A stretch of 64,000 bases of DNA, from positions 23,077-87,076 of the forward strand of contig JAQVCM010000011.1 in the NCBI GenBank assembly GCA_028689775.1. Direction: 5' to 3'. Of the stretch, positions 1 to 7,992 are shown in pieces. Every line of letters begins with the position of its first letter. Within the stretch, counting starts at the first letter, position 1. Under the pieces are notes generated by a model, which had not been told where the DNA came from, did not search any database, and saw only the letters and a list, made by a program, of their open reading frames with translations. The position numbers and the translations under genes are program-made. This stretch comes from Crocinitomicaceae bacterium. GTDB taxonomy: Bacteria > Bacteroidota > Bacteroidia > Flavobacteriales_D > Crocinitomicaceae.

Positions 1-19
1 GTAAATCTTTAGTCACCAT
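1..19 (-). CDS. start of a gene leaving the window (5' end only)
   Basis: A minus-strand ATG at 19-17 opens a frame of six codons (M-V-T-K-D-L) that runs off the left edge. It is supported by a good -7 box (TAGATTTG on the minus strand, 43-36) 16 bases upstream. Too little protein is visible to name it. The perfect DnaA box at 92-100 upstream makes dnaA one possibility, but this is only inference. Confidence 0.35.
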
Positions 20-35
20 TTCTTTTGGGAAAATA

Positions 36-43
36 CAAATCTA
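36..43 (-). promoter_or_regulatory. -7 promoter box TAGATTTG for the leftmost gene
   Basis: Matches the Bacteroidota TAnnTTTG -7 consensus on the minus strand and lies 16 bases before the ATG at 19. Confidence 0.4.
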
Positions 44-91
44 AGGATTATTTCAAAGGCAAACCAACAGAATGGACTTTCTTTTCACAAC

Positions 92-110
92 TTATCCACA
101 TGTGGAATAA
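92..110. promoter_or_regulatory. DnaA box TTATCCACA within a palindrome
   Basis: 92-100 reads TTATCCACA, an exact DnaA-box consensus. It is followed directly by TGTGGAATAA, so that CCACATGTGG forms a perfect 10-bp palindrome. It lies between two divergent genes. Role in origin function or autoregulation is inference. Confidence 0.4.
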
Positions 111-180
111 TATGGTAAAAATTACGCCACAGAAATATTTATAATTGACCATGAAGTTAAAACTGAAGTGCCCTGTGTAT

Positions 181-305
181 GTAAGCCACGGATTTTCTTC
201 GGATCGGCTTCGGAGGTGTGGATTAAAACGACGAGTACAAGAAAATTAAGCCACGGATTTTTTCTAAATCTGCTGCATGGTCAGGGATTAAAATATCGGG
301 GGGAA
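181..305. repeat. two degenerate ~65-bp direct repeats
   Basis: AAGCCACGGATTTT occurs at about 183 and again at about 249, each followed some 35 bases later by a GGATTAAAA stretch. The units resemble the degenerate intergenic repeats common in this phylum. Between them and dapD nothing else but the promoter was recognised. Confidence 0.4.
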
Positions 306-403
306 AAACGATCCGATGGGTATCGGATCTACTTCACATGGGAACACGCATACACGAACATCCAATAATCCGAACACAGAAAAACATTCCCCCAAAAATT
401 ACA

Positions 404-411
404 TATCTTTG
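404..411 (+). promoter_or_regulatory. -7 promoter box TATCTTTG of dapD
   Basis: Exact match to TAnnTTTG, 22 bases upstream of the dapD ATG. No clear -33 TTTG is seen. Confidence 0.55.
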
Positions 412-433
412 CCAGTACATTGAAAATTGAAAC

Positions 434-1243
434 ATGAGATCAACAATAGAAAAAGCTTGGGAAAATAGAGAATTACTGAAAGAACAACACACGCAGGATG
501 TGATTGCGCATGTAATTGAAGACATTGATAAAGGAATTTTACGTGTTGCTGAACCCGCTGAAAATGGTGAATGGATCGTGAATGAATGGGTAAAAAAAGC
601 CGTAGTGATGTACTTTCCAATTCGTCAGATGGAAGTAATTGAGGTTGGTCCGTTTGAATTTCACGATAAAATGGCTTTGAAAACGAATTACAAAGAATTG
701 GGTGTTCGCGTGGTTCCACCAGCGGTTGCTCGCTATGGTGCTTATATTTCTGCAGGTGTTATTTTAATGCCTTCCTATGTCAATATTGGTGCGTATGTAG
801 ACGAAGGAACGATGGTTGATACTTGGGCAACAGTTGGTTCTTGTGCACAAATCGGTAAAAATGTTCACTTAAGTGGTGGCGTTGGTATTGGTGGTGTTTT
901 GGAACCATTGCAAGCCGCACCAGTCATCGTTGAAGATGGCGCATTCATTGGTTCTCGTTGCATCGTAGTTGAAGGTGTTCGCATTGGTAAAGAAGCGGTT
1001 TTAGGCGCGAATGTGGTTTTGACCATGTCGACAAAGATCATTGATGTTACCGGTGACAAACCCGTTGAAATGAAAGGACATGTTCCTGATAGAAGCGTTG
1101 TGATTCCAGGTTCTTATACGAAATCTTTCCCTGCGGGAGATTTTCAAGTTCCTTGCGCATTGATCATTGGGAAACGCAAAGCTTCAACAGATTTGAAAAC
1201 TTCGTTGAATGATGCATTGAGAGAACATAGTGTTGCAGTTTAA
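434..1243 (+). CDS. dapD: 2,3,4,5-tetrahydropyridine-2,6-dicarboxylate N-succinyltransferase
   Basis: Cytoplasmic trimeric acyltransferase that transfers succinyl from succinyl-CoA to tetrahydrodipicolinate in the succinylase branch of lysine and meso-diaminopimelate synthesis. The 269-aa length is normal for the family. An alpha-helical N-terminal part (about 1-100) is followed by the left-handed beta-helix built of hexapeptide repeats (about 105-240; visible I-G-x-x-V type turns such as NIGAYVDEGTMVD and CIVVEGVRIGKEAVLGANVV). It is monocistronic: promoter box at 404-411 and a strong bidirectional terminator at 1297-1334. Start ATG chosen because it is the first in frame behind the promoter. 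Confidence 0.95.
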   Translation: MRSTIEKAWENRELLKEQHTQDVIAHVIEDIDKGILRVAEPAENGEWIVNEWVKKAVVMYFPIRQMEVIEVGPFEFHDKMALKTNYKELGVRVVPPAVARYGAYISAGVILMPSYVNIGAYVDEGTMVDTWATVGSCAQIGKNVHLSGGVGIGGVLEPLQAAPVIVEDGAFIGSRCIVVEGVRIGKEAVLGANVVLTMSTKIIDVTGDKPVEMKGHVPDRSVVIPGSYTKSFPAGDFQVPCALIIGKRKASTDLKTSLNDALREHSVAV

Positions 1244-1296
1244 ATACAATTTAAAGATGCATTAAACACTTTTTAAAAGTCTCATTGATTACATTA

Positions 1297-1334
1297 AAAA
1301 AGCGACTAAATCTGAATAGATTTAGCCGCTTTTA
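1297..1334. terminator. bidirectional terminator between dapD and the next gene
   Basis: Stem AAAAGCGaCTAAATC / GATTTAGcCGCTTTT around loop TGAATA, with A-run before and T-rich tail after, placed between two convergent genes. Confidence 0.8.
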
Positions 1335-1353
1335 TATTTTATTATAAAATTTC

Positions 1354-1983
1354 TTAAATCTTAATAGAAAGTCCTGCTGAAACTAGCGGACCACCTAATC
1401 CAATCTCGGTATTGATTCCAATGTTTGGAGTAAAGTAATAACGCAATCCAACAGCAAATCGCATGGATACCGGCAATAAAGTCCCCATTTTTGTGTTTCT
1501 AAACTCATAGCCTGGCTCATTGCTATCGATCGACCACACGCGAGAGTTTGTTCCTGCACCTAATCCAAGATAAACATCCAGATCTTCGGTCATCTCAATG
1601 TGGTAATTAAAACGTAAATGAATTCTAACTCGTTCCATTTTTGCTGTTGCGGTATAGGTTTTATAAAGCGTTTGATCTTGTTTCAACGAATCGTACTTCA
1701 AATCAAAAGCTGCAGAGTTGTAAATGAAATCCACTCCTAAACCAAAATTATCAGAAAGCATGTATTCAAATCGAACTCCAGCTGGTCCGATTCCACGAGC
1801 GTTGTTTGATTTGTAATTATTCGCATCTGCTGTAAAGCTCTTAGCGACACTTTTACCAATATTTGGAGCCCCATAATAGAGGTCAAACATAAAATTTCCT
1901 TTTTCAACTCCTTGTGCATTTGCATTTGCCGCACTGAAAAGCAACGAAAAAACAAGAATTCCATTTGTAATCATTTTTTTCAT
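1354..1983 (-). CDS. outer-membrane beta-barrel protein (porin-like family)
   Basis: 209-aa exported protein. Residues 1-24 are a classical signal peptide ending ANANAQ. The rest alternates polar and hydrophobic residues in short strands with many Gly/Tyr/Phe (for example GLRYYFTPNIGINTEIGLGG near the C-terminus), as in the small 8-stranded beta-barrel proteins common in Bacteroidota. A specific function cannot be read. It is transcribed convergently to dapD and probably alone. The C-terminus ends in a hydrophobic beta strand (SAGLSIKI), consistent with BAM-dependent membrane insertion. Confidence 0.75.
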   Translation of the reverse strand: MKKMITNGILVFSLLFSAANANAQGVEKGNFMFDLYYGAPNIGKSVAKSFTADANNYKSNNARGIGPAGVRFEYMLSDNFGLGVDFIYNSAAFDLKYDSLKQDQTLYKTYTATAKMERVRIHLRFNYHIEMTEDLDVYLGLGAGTNSRVWSIDSNEPGYEFRNTKMGTLLPVSMRFAVGLRYYFTPNIGINTEIGLGGPLVSAGLSIKI

Positions 1984-2240
1984 AATCGTAAGTTATTAGT
2001 TTCAAGGCGTTCCTTCTGCAACTTTGATGCCAACTCTTGGCGCGTAATAATTTTGAAAGAGAAATTTACGCTCTCGTGTTTTTCATCTCACCTTGAAATG
2101 TTGTGAACGATTACGATTTTGGAAATTAGGCGGAAAGAAATTATTTTTACCTTGTAGTGGGAAAATCGTGATTTTTTTAGTTTCTGAAAAAGTAGCAACT
2201 TTGTAAATCCATACATATTTACATTAAAAACAAATATCTT

Positions 2241-2771
2241 ATGAAAAAATCCATCAAGCTAATTCTTTCCCTATTGCTATTGTTCAGTTGTACAAGCACA
2301 GAAAAAAAGCTACTCGGAAAAGGGGTTGATAATTGGTCAGAATTTCACGCTGGAAACACGAGTACAATCCAGACCGAATGGGCCGTGTATCTGGAAGGAC
2401 GAGATACGATGACATACCTCACGAATTACTACTCTAACGGGAAACCAAAATCGCAGGTAATCTTAAAAGGAGATGGTTTGTGGAACATAGCGTTTGTTTA
2501 TGACACGTTAGGAAAACCAAAACAATTTGGAAATTTCAAAAATGGAACGGGTTGCGTGACGCAATACAATTCAGAAGACGGAAACCCTGTCAGCGCAGGA
2601 TGCTATAAAGATGGACAGAAAGAAGGATGGTGGAAAAACTATCATTTCAAAGGGTATATTTTGGATTCAAATCTGTATAAAAATGGATATCAGCAAGTAG
2701 AAGACACAGAAAATGCGTTGACGGAATTAATGGGTTCTCTTGGGGAAATGAAGAATAATTATTACGAATAA
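2241..2771 (+). CDS. lipoprotein with MORN/YwqK-like repeats
   Basis: 176-aa protein with a lipoprotein signal (MKKSIKLILSLLLLFSC, lipobox Cys at 17). The mature part contains repeated Y-x-N-G-K-P-type segments (NYYSNGKPKSQ, GNFKNGTG, CYKDGQKEGWWKNYH) typical of the MORN-like repeats seen in proteins annotated as YwqK-family antitoxin. That family name is historical and does not by itself indicate a toxin-antitoxin role here, since no toxin gene is adjacent. Probably an outer- or inner-membrane anchored surface protein. Ends before a bidirectional terminator at 2787-2817. Confidence 0.65.
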   Translation: MKKSIKLILSLLLLFSCTSTEKKLLGKGVDNWSEFHAGNTSTIQTEWAVYLEGRDTMTYLTNYYSNGKPKSQVILKGDGLWNIAFVYDTLGKPKQFGNFKNGTGCVTQYNSEDGNPVSAGCYKDGQKEGWWKNYHFKGYILDSNLYKNGYQQVEDTENALTELMGSLGEMKNNYYE

Positions 2772-2786
2772 TATACCTTGAAATAA

Positions 2787-2817
2787 AAAAAAGGAACTCC
2801 ATATTAGAATTCCTTTT
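2787..2817. terminator. bidirectional terminator
   Basis: A-run then AAAAGGAAcTC / GAaTTCCTTTT stem around a short AT loop, ending in TTTT, between convergent genes at 2771 and 2844. Confidence 0.75.
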
Positions 2818-2843
2818 CAGTATTTAAAGTTCGATTTTTTGAG

Positions 2844-3461
2844 TTATTCGCCCAAATCCATTTCCATCGGGTTGTTCAACCAAACCGAACTCATGCGTTC
2901 TACTTTAGAATTCTTTTCTTTGGTAAAGAGCATGCGCTGACATTTAGGCAAACCTTCCGTCAATCTTCGCATTCCTAAAATAAGATCTTCTTTGGTCATT
3001 TCATCGGCATTGTCCAAGATAATCAACCTCAGTTCACCCAAGTTGATGCCGTTTTGGATGTATAGATCGTAAATTCGTTTTGGCGTTCCAACAACGATGT
3101 CTGCACCTTCAAAAATATGAATGCGCTGTTGCACCATTTTCCCAGAATCATCTGCTGGTTCGATCATCAATTCTTTTCTACGAGAAGCAACCGTTAAAAA
3201 CTGAGATAATTTCTTGGCTTTATCCGAATTTCCAACAATCAAAATCGCGCGAGGAGAACCTTCGCACGTTTCTGGAACTTTTTGCAAACAAGCCAAAGCT
3301 GCTGCATACATCTTCTCTTCACTTTCTGGAGCAATCAATAATAAATCTCCACCACCTTTCACTTTCTTCAAGATATTCTCTTGCAGTTCAGTTGCTTTTT
3401 CAATTCCCAACGCGGCGAAGGTATGTTCGTAATGTTCGCTTAATTGTTCAAATACAGTCAT
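2844..3461 (-). CDS. degenerate DEAD-box helicase-like single domain
   Basis: 205 aa corresponding to only the first RecA-like domain of a DEAD-box RNA helicase; the second domain is absent. The layout is helicase-like (N-terminal LGIEKATELQENIL in the Q-motif region, VVGTPKRIYDL matching motif Ib, LIILDNADEM matching motif II). However, the Walker A position reads APESEEK instead of AxTGxGKT, and motif II is DNAD instead of DEAD, so ATP hydrolysis is unlikely. It is the last gene of the rsgA-dtd-MazG operon, 23 bases after the MazG-like stop. It may be a pseudo-helicase acting as a binding protein. It reads as intact rather than as a decayed gene, since there are no frameshifts. Confidence 0.7.
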   Translation of the reverse strand: MTVFEQLSEHYEHTFAALGIEKATELQENILKKVKGGGDLLLIAPESEEKMYAAALACLQKVPETCEGSPRAILIVGNSDKAKKLSQFLTVASRRKELMIEPADDSGKMVQQRIHIFEGADIVVGTPKRIYDLYIQNGINLGELRLIILDNADEMTKEDLILGMRRLTEGLPKCQRMLFTKEKNSKVERMSSVWLNNPMEMDLGE

Positions 3462-3484
3462 GTTCTTTTTTATTTAGTCTCTTA

Positions 3485-3811
3485 TTATTTCAATTTCTCG
3501 TTATTCAAATGTCGTTCTGAATCCCGTTGGGTCTTTTTTTCTAAATTCTTTTTCAAGGCTTCTTCCAAATTGATTCCCGTTTGATTGGCCAAGCAAATCA
3601 GTACAAATAAAACATCCGCCATTTCATCTCCCAAGTCTTTGTTTTTGTCACTTTCTTTTTCGCTTTGTTCGCCATAGCGACGTGCAATGATACGCGCCAT
3701 TTCTCCTACTTCTTCGGTCAGAATCACCATGTTGGTCAATTCACTAAAATAGCGAACGCCATAATCTTGAATCCATTGATCAACTGTTTTTTGAGCGTCT
3801 TGAAGGGTCAT
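3485..3811 (-). CDS. MazG-like nucleotide pyrophosphohydrolase
   Basis: 108-aa all-alpha NTP pyrophosphohydrolase of the MazG/dUTPase-zeta class. The metal-binding pattern is visible: EEVGEMARIIARRYGE (about 34-48) and a later LGDEMADVLFVLICLANQ (about 61-78), i.e. ExxE...ExxD. Expected role is hydrolysis of non-canonical or excess (d)NTPs. The start codon overlaps the stop of dtd by one base (3811), indicating translational coupling inside the rsgA operon. The exact substrate cannot be inferred. Confidence 0.8.
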   Translation of the reverse strand: MTLQDAQKTVDQWIQDYGVRYFSELTNMVILTEEVGEMARIIARRYGEQSEKESDKNKDLGDEMADVLFVLICLANQTGINLEEALKKNLEKKTQRDSERHLNNEKLK

Positions 3812-4260
3812 TATTCTTTATTTTTACTATCAATCCAAATGGTAGTTGGCCCGTCGTTTATTAACTGTACTTTCATATCAGCGCCAAAAACGCCTGCCTC
3901 TACTTTCAATTGACTCTTTTTTAATTCTTTCAAAAAATATTCATACAAAGGAACCGCAATTTCCGGTCTTGCTGCTTCTGTAAATCCAGGACGATTTCCT
4001 TTCTTCGTGGACGCATGCAAGGTAAACTGACTGATTGCTAAAAATTCTCCTTGAATGTCTTGCATTGAAAGGTTCATTTTTCCTTCTGAATCGTTAAAAA
4101 TACGAAGTTTTGTAATCTTAGCAATCAACCAAGTTACATCTTCTTCTGTATCGTCGGTCGCAATTCCGATCAACAAGACCATTCCTTGCTGTATGCTGCC
4201 GTGAACAATTTTATCAATCGTCACACTCGCTTCAGATACGCGCTGAATTAAAACCCGCAT
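3811..4260 (-). CDS. dtd: D-aminoacyl-tRNA deacylase
   Basis: 149-aa homodimeric hydrolase that removes D-amino acids (and Gly from tRNA-Ala) from mischarged tRNAs. Family hallmarks are present: the SQFTL motif (about 77-81, Ser-Gln-x-Thr-Leu), RPGFTEAARPE, and the C-terminal GPTTIWIDS carrying the catalytic-region GPxT. Length equals the bacterial norm. The ATG shares one base with the rsgA stop, so it is coupled to the ribosome-assembly GTPase upstream; this gives the group a translation-quality-control flavour. Confidence 0.95.
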   Translation of the reverse strand: MRVLIQRVSEASVTIDKIVHGSIQQGMVLLIGIATDDTEEDVTWLIAKITKLRIFNDSEGKMNLSMQDIQGEFLAISQFTLHASTKKGNRPGFTEAARPEIAVPLYEYFLKELKKSQLKVEAGVFGADMKVQLINDGPTTIWIDSKNKE

Positions 4261-5210
4261 TAATACACTTCTTTTTTACGGTGCACTTCCGATTCATCTT
4301 CCGTCATTAACTGAATGTACGTTTGATATCGACTTTCTGAAATATCTCCCGATTCAACAGCATCTTTTACAGCGCATTTCGGCTCGTTTAAATGTTGGCA
4401 ATTGTGATATTTACAAGCTCCAATTAATTCGCGCATCTCCGGGAAATAATGAGAAATGAATTGTTTATCCAAATCTACAATTCCAAAAGCTCGAATTCCA
4501 GGCGTATCAATGATGTAACCTCCAGATGCTAATGGGTGCATTTCTGCAAAAGTGGTTGTGTGCTGTCCTTGCTGGTGATATTCAGAAATTTCTCCAACTT
4601 TTAAATTCAAATTAGCATCCAAAGAATTGACCAAAGTACTCTTCCCTACTCCACTATGGCCGGAAATCATTACTTGTTTTCCGTTGATTTCTTCTTTCAG
4701 AAAGTCAACATTTAATCCTGTTTCAGCACAAATCTTTTGACAAGGATAACCGATTCGCGAATACAAATCAATCAAAGCATCCACATACTCCAATTGATCG
4801 GCATCGTAGGTGTCAATTTTATTGAACAAAAGTGTCGTCGGAATACGAAAAGATTCAGCTGCAACCAAAAAACGATCAATGAAAGCCAAATGTGTCACTG
4901 GCGAAGCAATCGTAATTAACAAATAAGCGCGGTCGATGTTGGCGGCTAAAATTTGAGATTTTTTACTCAAATTGGTTGATTTACGAACAATGTAATTGTG
5001 TCGTTCTTCAAAATCTAAAATCACACGATTGCCTTCTTCGTCCACTTTTGGATCGATAATCACTTGGTCACCAGCAGAAATCGGATTGGTAGTTCGCAAT
5101 TTATCCATGCGGATTTTACCTCGTATGCGACAATTAACGACCTTCCCGCTTTCCAACTCAACGGTGTACCATTTTCCAGTGGATTTTAAAACTTTTCCTT
5201 TTTCTGTCAT
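4260..5210 (-). CDS. rsgA: ribosome small-subunit-dependent GTPase A
   Basis: 316-aa circularly permuted GTPase of 30S subunit maturation. Order of motifs: OB-fold (about 1-75), G4 FNKID (129-133), G1 GHSGVGKS (184-191), G3 DTPG (235-238), then a zinc knuckle with Cys266, His269, Cys271 and Cys279. All key residues are present. First gene of a minus-strand operon rsgA-dtd-MazG-like-helicase-like with one-base overlaps. The upstream region contains the 8-bp satellite at 5272-5467, and no clear promoter box was found close to the start. Confidence 0.95.
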   Translation of the reverse strand: MTEKGKVLKSTGKWYTVELESGKVVNCRIRGKIRMDKLRTTNPISAGDQVIIDPKVDEEGNRVILDFEERHNYIVRKSTNLSKKSQILAANIDRAYLLITIASPVTHLAFIDRFLVAAESFRIPTTLLFNKIDTYDADQLEYVDALIDLYSRIGYPCQKICAETGLNVDFLKEEINGKQVMISGHSGVGKSTLVNSLDANLNLKVGEISEYHQQGQHTTTFAEMHPLASGGYIIDTPGIRAFGIVDLDKQFISHYFPEMRELIGACKYHNCQHLNEPKCAVKDAVESGDISESRYQTYIQLMTEDESEVHRKKEVY

Positions 5211-5271
5211 TCGATTGTAAAATTAACGAAAATTGGTGGAAGTAAAGCAATTGGACAAAGGAGGAATTGAT

Positions 5272-5467
5272 TTAAGGATTCAAGGATTCAAAGATTCAAA
5301 GATTCATGGATTCAAGGATTCGAAGATTCAAGGATTCAAGGATTCAAAGATTTAAGGATTTAAAGTTTCGAAGATTCAAGGATTCAAGGATTCGAAGATT
5401 TAGAGATTCAAAGATTTAAGGATTCAAGGATTCGAAGATTTAAAGATTCAAGGATTTAGAAATTTAG
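5272..5467. repeat. 8-bp-period satellite (AAGGATTC-like), about 24 units
   Basis: Tandem array of the octamer AAGGATTC with variants AAAGATTC, GAAGATTC, AAGGATTT and AAGATTTA. It fills much of the 459-base gap between rsgA and aroA and sits upstream of rsgA. The rest of the gap holds the conserved segment at 5569-5592 and the palindrome at 5635-5660. Confidence 0.9.
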
Positions 5468-5568
5468 AATCAGTCTTGTGCGATAAAACATAGGGAACAA
5501 ATGAAAGTCATTGAAAGGCAGTAGATTTTAGTAATCGTATTTTGAATGCGTTCATTTGTCATGCAAAA

Positions 5569-5592
5569 GATTCCTTAAATTTCTTTTGAAAT
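5569..5592. repeat. conserved intergenic segment (copy 1)
   Basis: GATTCCTtAAATTTCTTTTGAAAT. The same segment is found at 22132-22154 and, shortened, at 24405-24420, each time within 45 bases of a gene-end palindrome. Confidence 0.5.
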
Positions 5593-5634
5593 ATAAGGAA
5601 AGATAGGTTCAGGGTGAAAGAAATTATTTTTTTT

Positions 5635-5660
5635 TAGAGCCGCAATGAATTGTGGCTCTA
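5635..5660. repeat. palindrome at the aroA 3' end (REP-like)
   Basis: TAGAGCCgCAAT-GA-ATTGtGGCTCTA. It resembles the palindrome at 24442-24465 (same AGAGCCGCAAT core). It lies 9 bases beyond the aroA stop and may terminate or stabilise that transcript, but the flanking T-run is on the wrong side for a classical minus-strand terminator. Confidence 0.6.
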
Positions 5661-5669
5661 CTAGATAAA

Positions 5670-6926
5670 TCATTTCTTTTGGTGCATTCCTTCTAAATCC
5701 ATCCAAAAATCAGCGTAACTTTTACGAACACAATCCGGTTCTGAGACGGTAATGGGTGAAGTTGAAAATAAACCTGCAATTGCTAAACACATCGCGATTC
5801 GGTGATCGTTGTGCGAAGAAACTGTTCCGCCAGCGATTGATTTTTGACCTTCTATTCGCATCAAATCTCCTTCGACGTGAATTGGAACTCCCAATTTGGC
5901 AAATTCTGTTTTCAACGCTTCTCCCCGATTGCTTTCTTTATTTGCCAATCGGTTTACTCCTCGGATTTTAGATTCACCTTCACTCAAAGAAGCCAAGCTT
6001 ACCAAGGCAGGAAATAAATCAGGACAATGCGTCGCGTCAAATTCAAAAGAAGTTCTGTTTTTTCCTTGAATATACATGGCGTCGTCTGAATAAACAACGG
6101 TACAATTCGCTGCTTCAAACGCTTTTAAAATTTGTTTATCTGCCTGCAAACTTGCCAAATCCAAACCTCGAATCGAAATTTTCTGTCCCAAAGCAGAAGC
6201 TACCAACCAGAAACTTGCCGAACTCCAGTCTCCTTCAACGGTGTAGCTTGTGGAAAGGTACTTTTGATTTCCAGCAATGATGAAATGTTTTAAATCTTGT
6301 TGTAAAATTGAAATTCCGAATTTCGCCAAGGTATTGAGCGTCATTTTGAGATAAGGAATGCTCTTTAAATTCTCCACTTCTAACCGACTTTCTGTTGGTA
6401 ATAAAGGCAAAGCCATCAACAAACTAGAAACGTATTGCGAGCTTTGACTTCCGTCAATCACCACTTGAGCACCTTGCATCGGACTGAATATTTCAAAAGG
6501 TAAATGTCCGTTATTTGTTTTTATTTGGGCACCAAAAAAAGGTAAATAGGTTTCAAAAAAATGCATTGATCTTTTTAATATTGATCCAGAACCAGTAATT
6601 TTAAAATTTCCGACATTTGCTGCGCAAACACCTGTTATCAAACGAGTTCCCAATCCACTTTCGCGCATGAACAAATCTGCTTCTTTCGGAAAATCAGCAA
6701 TTCCTTTGAAAGTATAAGATTTATCTTCGTTTTGGATTGCATCCGCACCCAACTGAATGACAGCATCGAGCATCGCCAATTCATCATCTGAATGTCCTAA
6801 ATTATAAATGGTACTGATCCCTTTTGACAATGCCGCCGCTAAAATGGCGCGTTGTCCATCGCTTTTTGAACTCGGAATGGAGATAATTCCTTGATAAGAA
6901 CCAGGTATGACTGTTATTTTATCCAC
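5670..6926 (-). CDS. aroA: 3-phosphoshikimate 1-carboxyvinyltransferase (EPSP synthase)
   Basis: 418-aa shikimate-pathway enzyme joining phosphoenolpyruvate to shikimate-3-phosphate. Visible family motifs: IPSSKSDGQRAI (18-29; Lys21, Ser22 and Arg26 contact substrates), RESGLGTR (about 88-95), SSQYVSSLLMALP, and DHRIAM near residue 377. Last gene of the overlapping operon regulator-tsaB-aroF/Q-aroA: its ATG lies 8 bases inside the DAHP synthase gene. Length and motifs indicate an active enzyme. Confidence 0.95.
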   Translation of the reverse strand: MDKITVIPGSYQGIISIPSSKSDGQRAILAAALSKGISTIYNLGHSDDELAMLDAVIQLGADAIQNEDKSYTFKGIADFPKEADLFMRESGLGTRLITGVCAANVGNFKITGSGSILKRSMHFFETYLPFFGAQIKTNNGHLPFEIFSPMQGAQVVIDGSQSSQYVSSLLMALPLLPTESRLEVENLKSIPYLKMTLNTLAKFGISILQQDLKHFIIAGNQKYLSTSYTVEGDWSSASFWLVASALGQKISIRGLDLASLQADKQILKAFEAANCTVVYSDDAMYIQGKNRTSFEFDATHCPDLFPALVSLASLSEGESKIRGVNRLANKESNRGEALKTEFAKLGVPIHVEGDLMRIEGQKSIAGGTVSSHNDHRIAMCLAIAGLFSTSPITVSEPDCVRKSYADFWMDLEGMHQKK

Positions 6927-7992
6927 GTTTGGAATTCATTACTTTATTTTGATGGCGAATGGATTCTTGGTGAATCACATCCAATAAATTACGTACAAAT
7001 GTTTGACTCATAATCGCTGGATCAACCGATGCCAAACGCTCTGAAACAACTTTTTTCCATTGATCTTCCTTTAAAATCGTGATGTTGTGTGCTTGTTTGA
7101 AAACACCCAATTCCTCACTTAATATCATTCGATCAACCAAGATTTCAAAAAGTTTATCGTCTAATGAATGAATTTGCGCACGAACATCCTCAAGCTGCAA
7201 AACTTGCGAATCTTCAATGTGTGTCGCTCTCAAAACGAGTGCTGCAAACAATTCCTTTAAACGATCAGGCGTTATTTGTTGCGCAGCATCCGACCAAGCC
7301 TCGTCCGGACACGGGTGAACTTCGATCATCAATCCATCAAAATTCAAATCCATTGCTTTTTGAGAAACCTCTCGCAATAAATCACGTCTTCCGGTAATGT
7401 GACTCGGATCGCAAATCATTGGAATGTGCGGCATTTGCTCTTTCAAACCAATCGGAATTTCCCAATTTGGAACATTTCTGTATTTCGGGTGACTGTAAAC
7501 TGAAAAACCACGGTGAATTGCCGTCAGGTCTGTCAATCCAGCATTTTGAAAACGCTCAAAAGCACCGATCCAAAGTCCTAAATCAGGATTCACTGGATTT
7601 TTAAGCATGATTGGAATGTTGGTTCCAGCTAAAGAATCAGCAATATCCTGAATTGCAAACGGATTCACGGTTGTCCGTGCACCAATCCACAAAACATTTA
7701 CACCAGCTTTCAAAGCCAGATCTGCATGTTTTGGATTCGCGACTTCAACCGTTACTGGTAAATTGTGTCTTTTTCCTGCTTCAACCAACCACGGAAGTCC
7801 AATTTCACCAACACCTTCGAAGGAATCAGGGCGCGTACGCGGTTTCCAAATTCCACCGCGAAGCATTTGAACTTTTTGGTTTTGCGCCAAATCAGCCACA
7901 ACCTGATTGATTTGTTCCTCCGTTTCCACACTACAAGGTCCAGCGATCAAAAAAGGTCTTTCAGAATCTTGTATTTTTTGTTGTAAGATCAT
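6919..7992 (-). CDS. bifunctional DAHP synthase / chorismate mutase
   Basis: 357-aa fusion. Residues about 1-255 form the type I-beta (KDO8P-like) 3-deoxy-7-phosphoheptulonate synthase with GPCSVE (18-23), GIWKPRTRPDSFEG (47-60), CDPSHITGRR and EVHPCPDEAWSD metal/substrate motifs. Residues about 265-350 form an AroQ-type chorismate mutase helix bundle (LEDVRAQIHSLDDKLFEILVDRM). It catalyses the first step of the shikimate pathway and the branch to prephenate. The start overlaps tsaB by 4 bases and the end overlaps aroA by 8 bases. The mutase domain probably also acts as the allosteric sensor, as known for this fusion family. Confidence 0.93.
   Translation of the reverse strand: MILQQKIQDSERPFLIAGPCSVETEEQINQVVADLAQNQKVQMLRGGIWKPRTRPDSFEGVGEIGLPWLVEAGKRHNLPVTVEVANPKHADLALKAGVNVLWIGARTTVNPFAIQDIADSLAGTNIPIMLKNPVNPDLGLWIGAFERFQNAGLTDLTAIHRGFSVYSHPKYRNVPNWEIPIGLKEQMPHIPMICDPSHITGRRDLLREVSQKAMDLNFDGLMIEVHPCPDEAWSDAAQQITPDRLKELFAALVLRATHIEDSQVLQLEDVRAQIHSLDDKLFEILVDRMILSEELGVFKQAHNITILKEDQWKKVVSERLASVDPAIMSQTFVRNLLDVIHQESIRHQNKVMNSKRG

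Noticed and set aside
168..368. 66-aa open frame upstream of dapD
   Set aside because: Spans the degenerate repeats, no codon-like pattern, no promoter.
2241..2771. Toxin-antitoxin function for the YwqK-like protein
   Set aside because: Lipoprotein signal and no neighbouring toxin; the family name is misleading.
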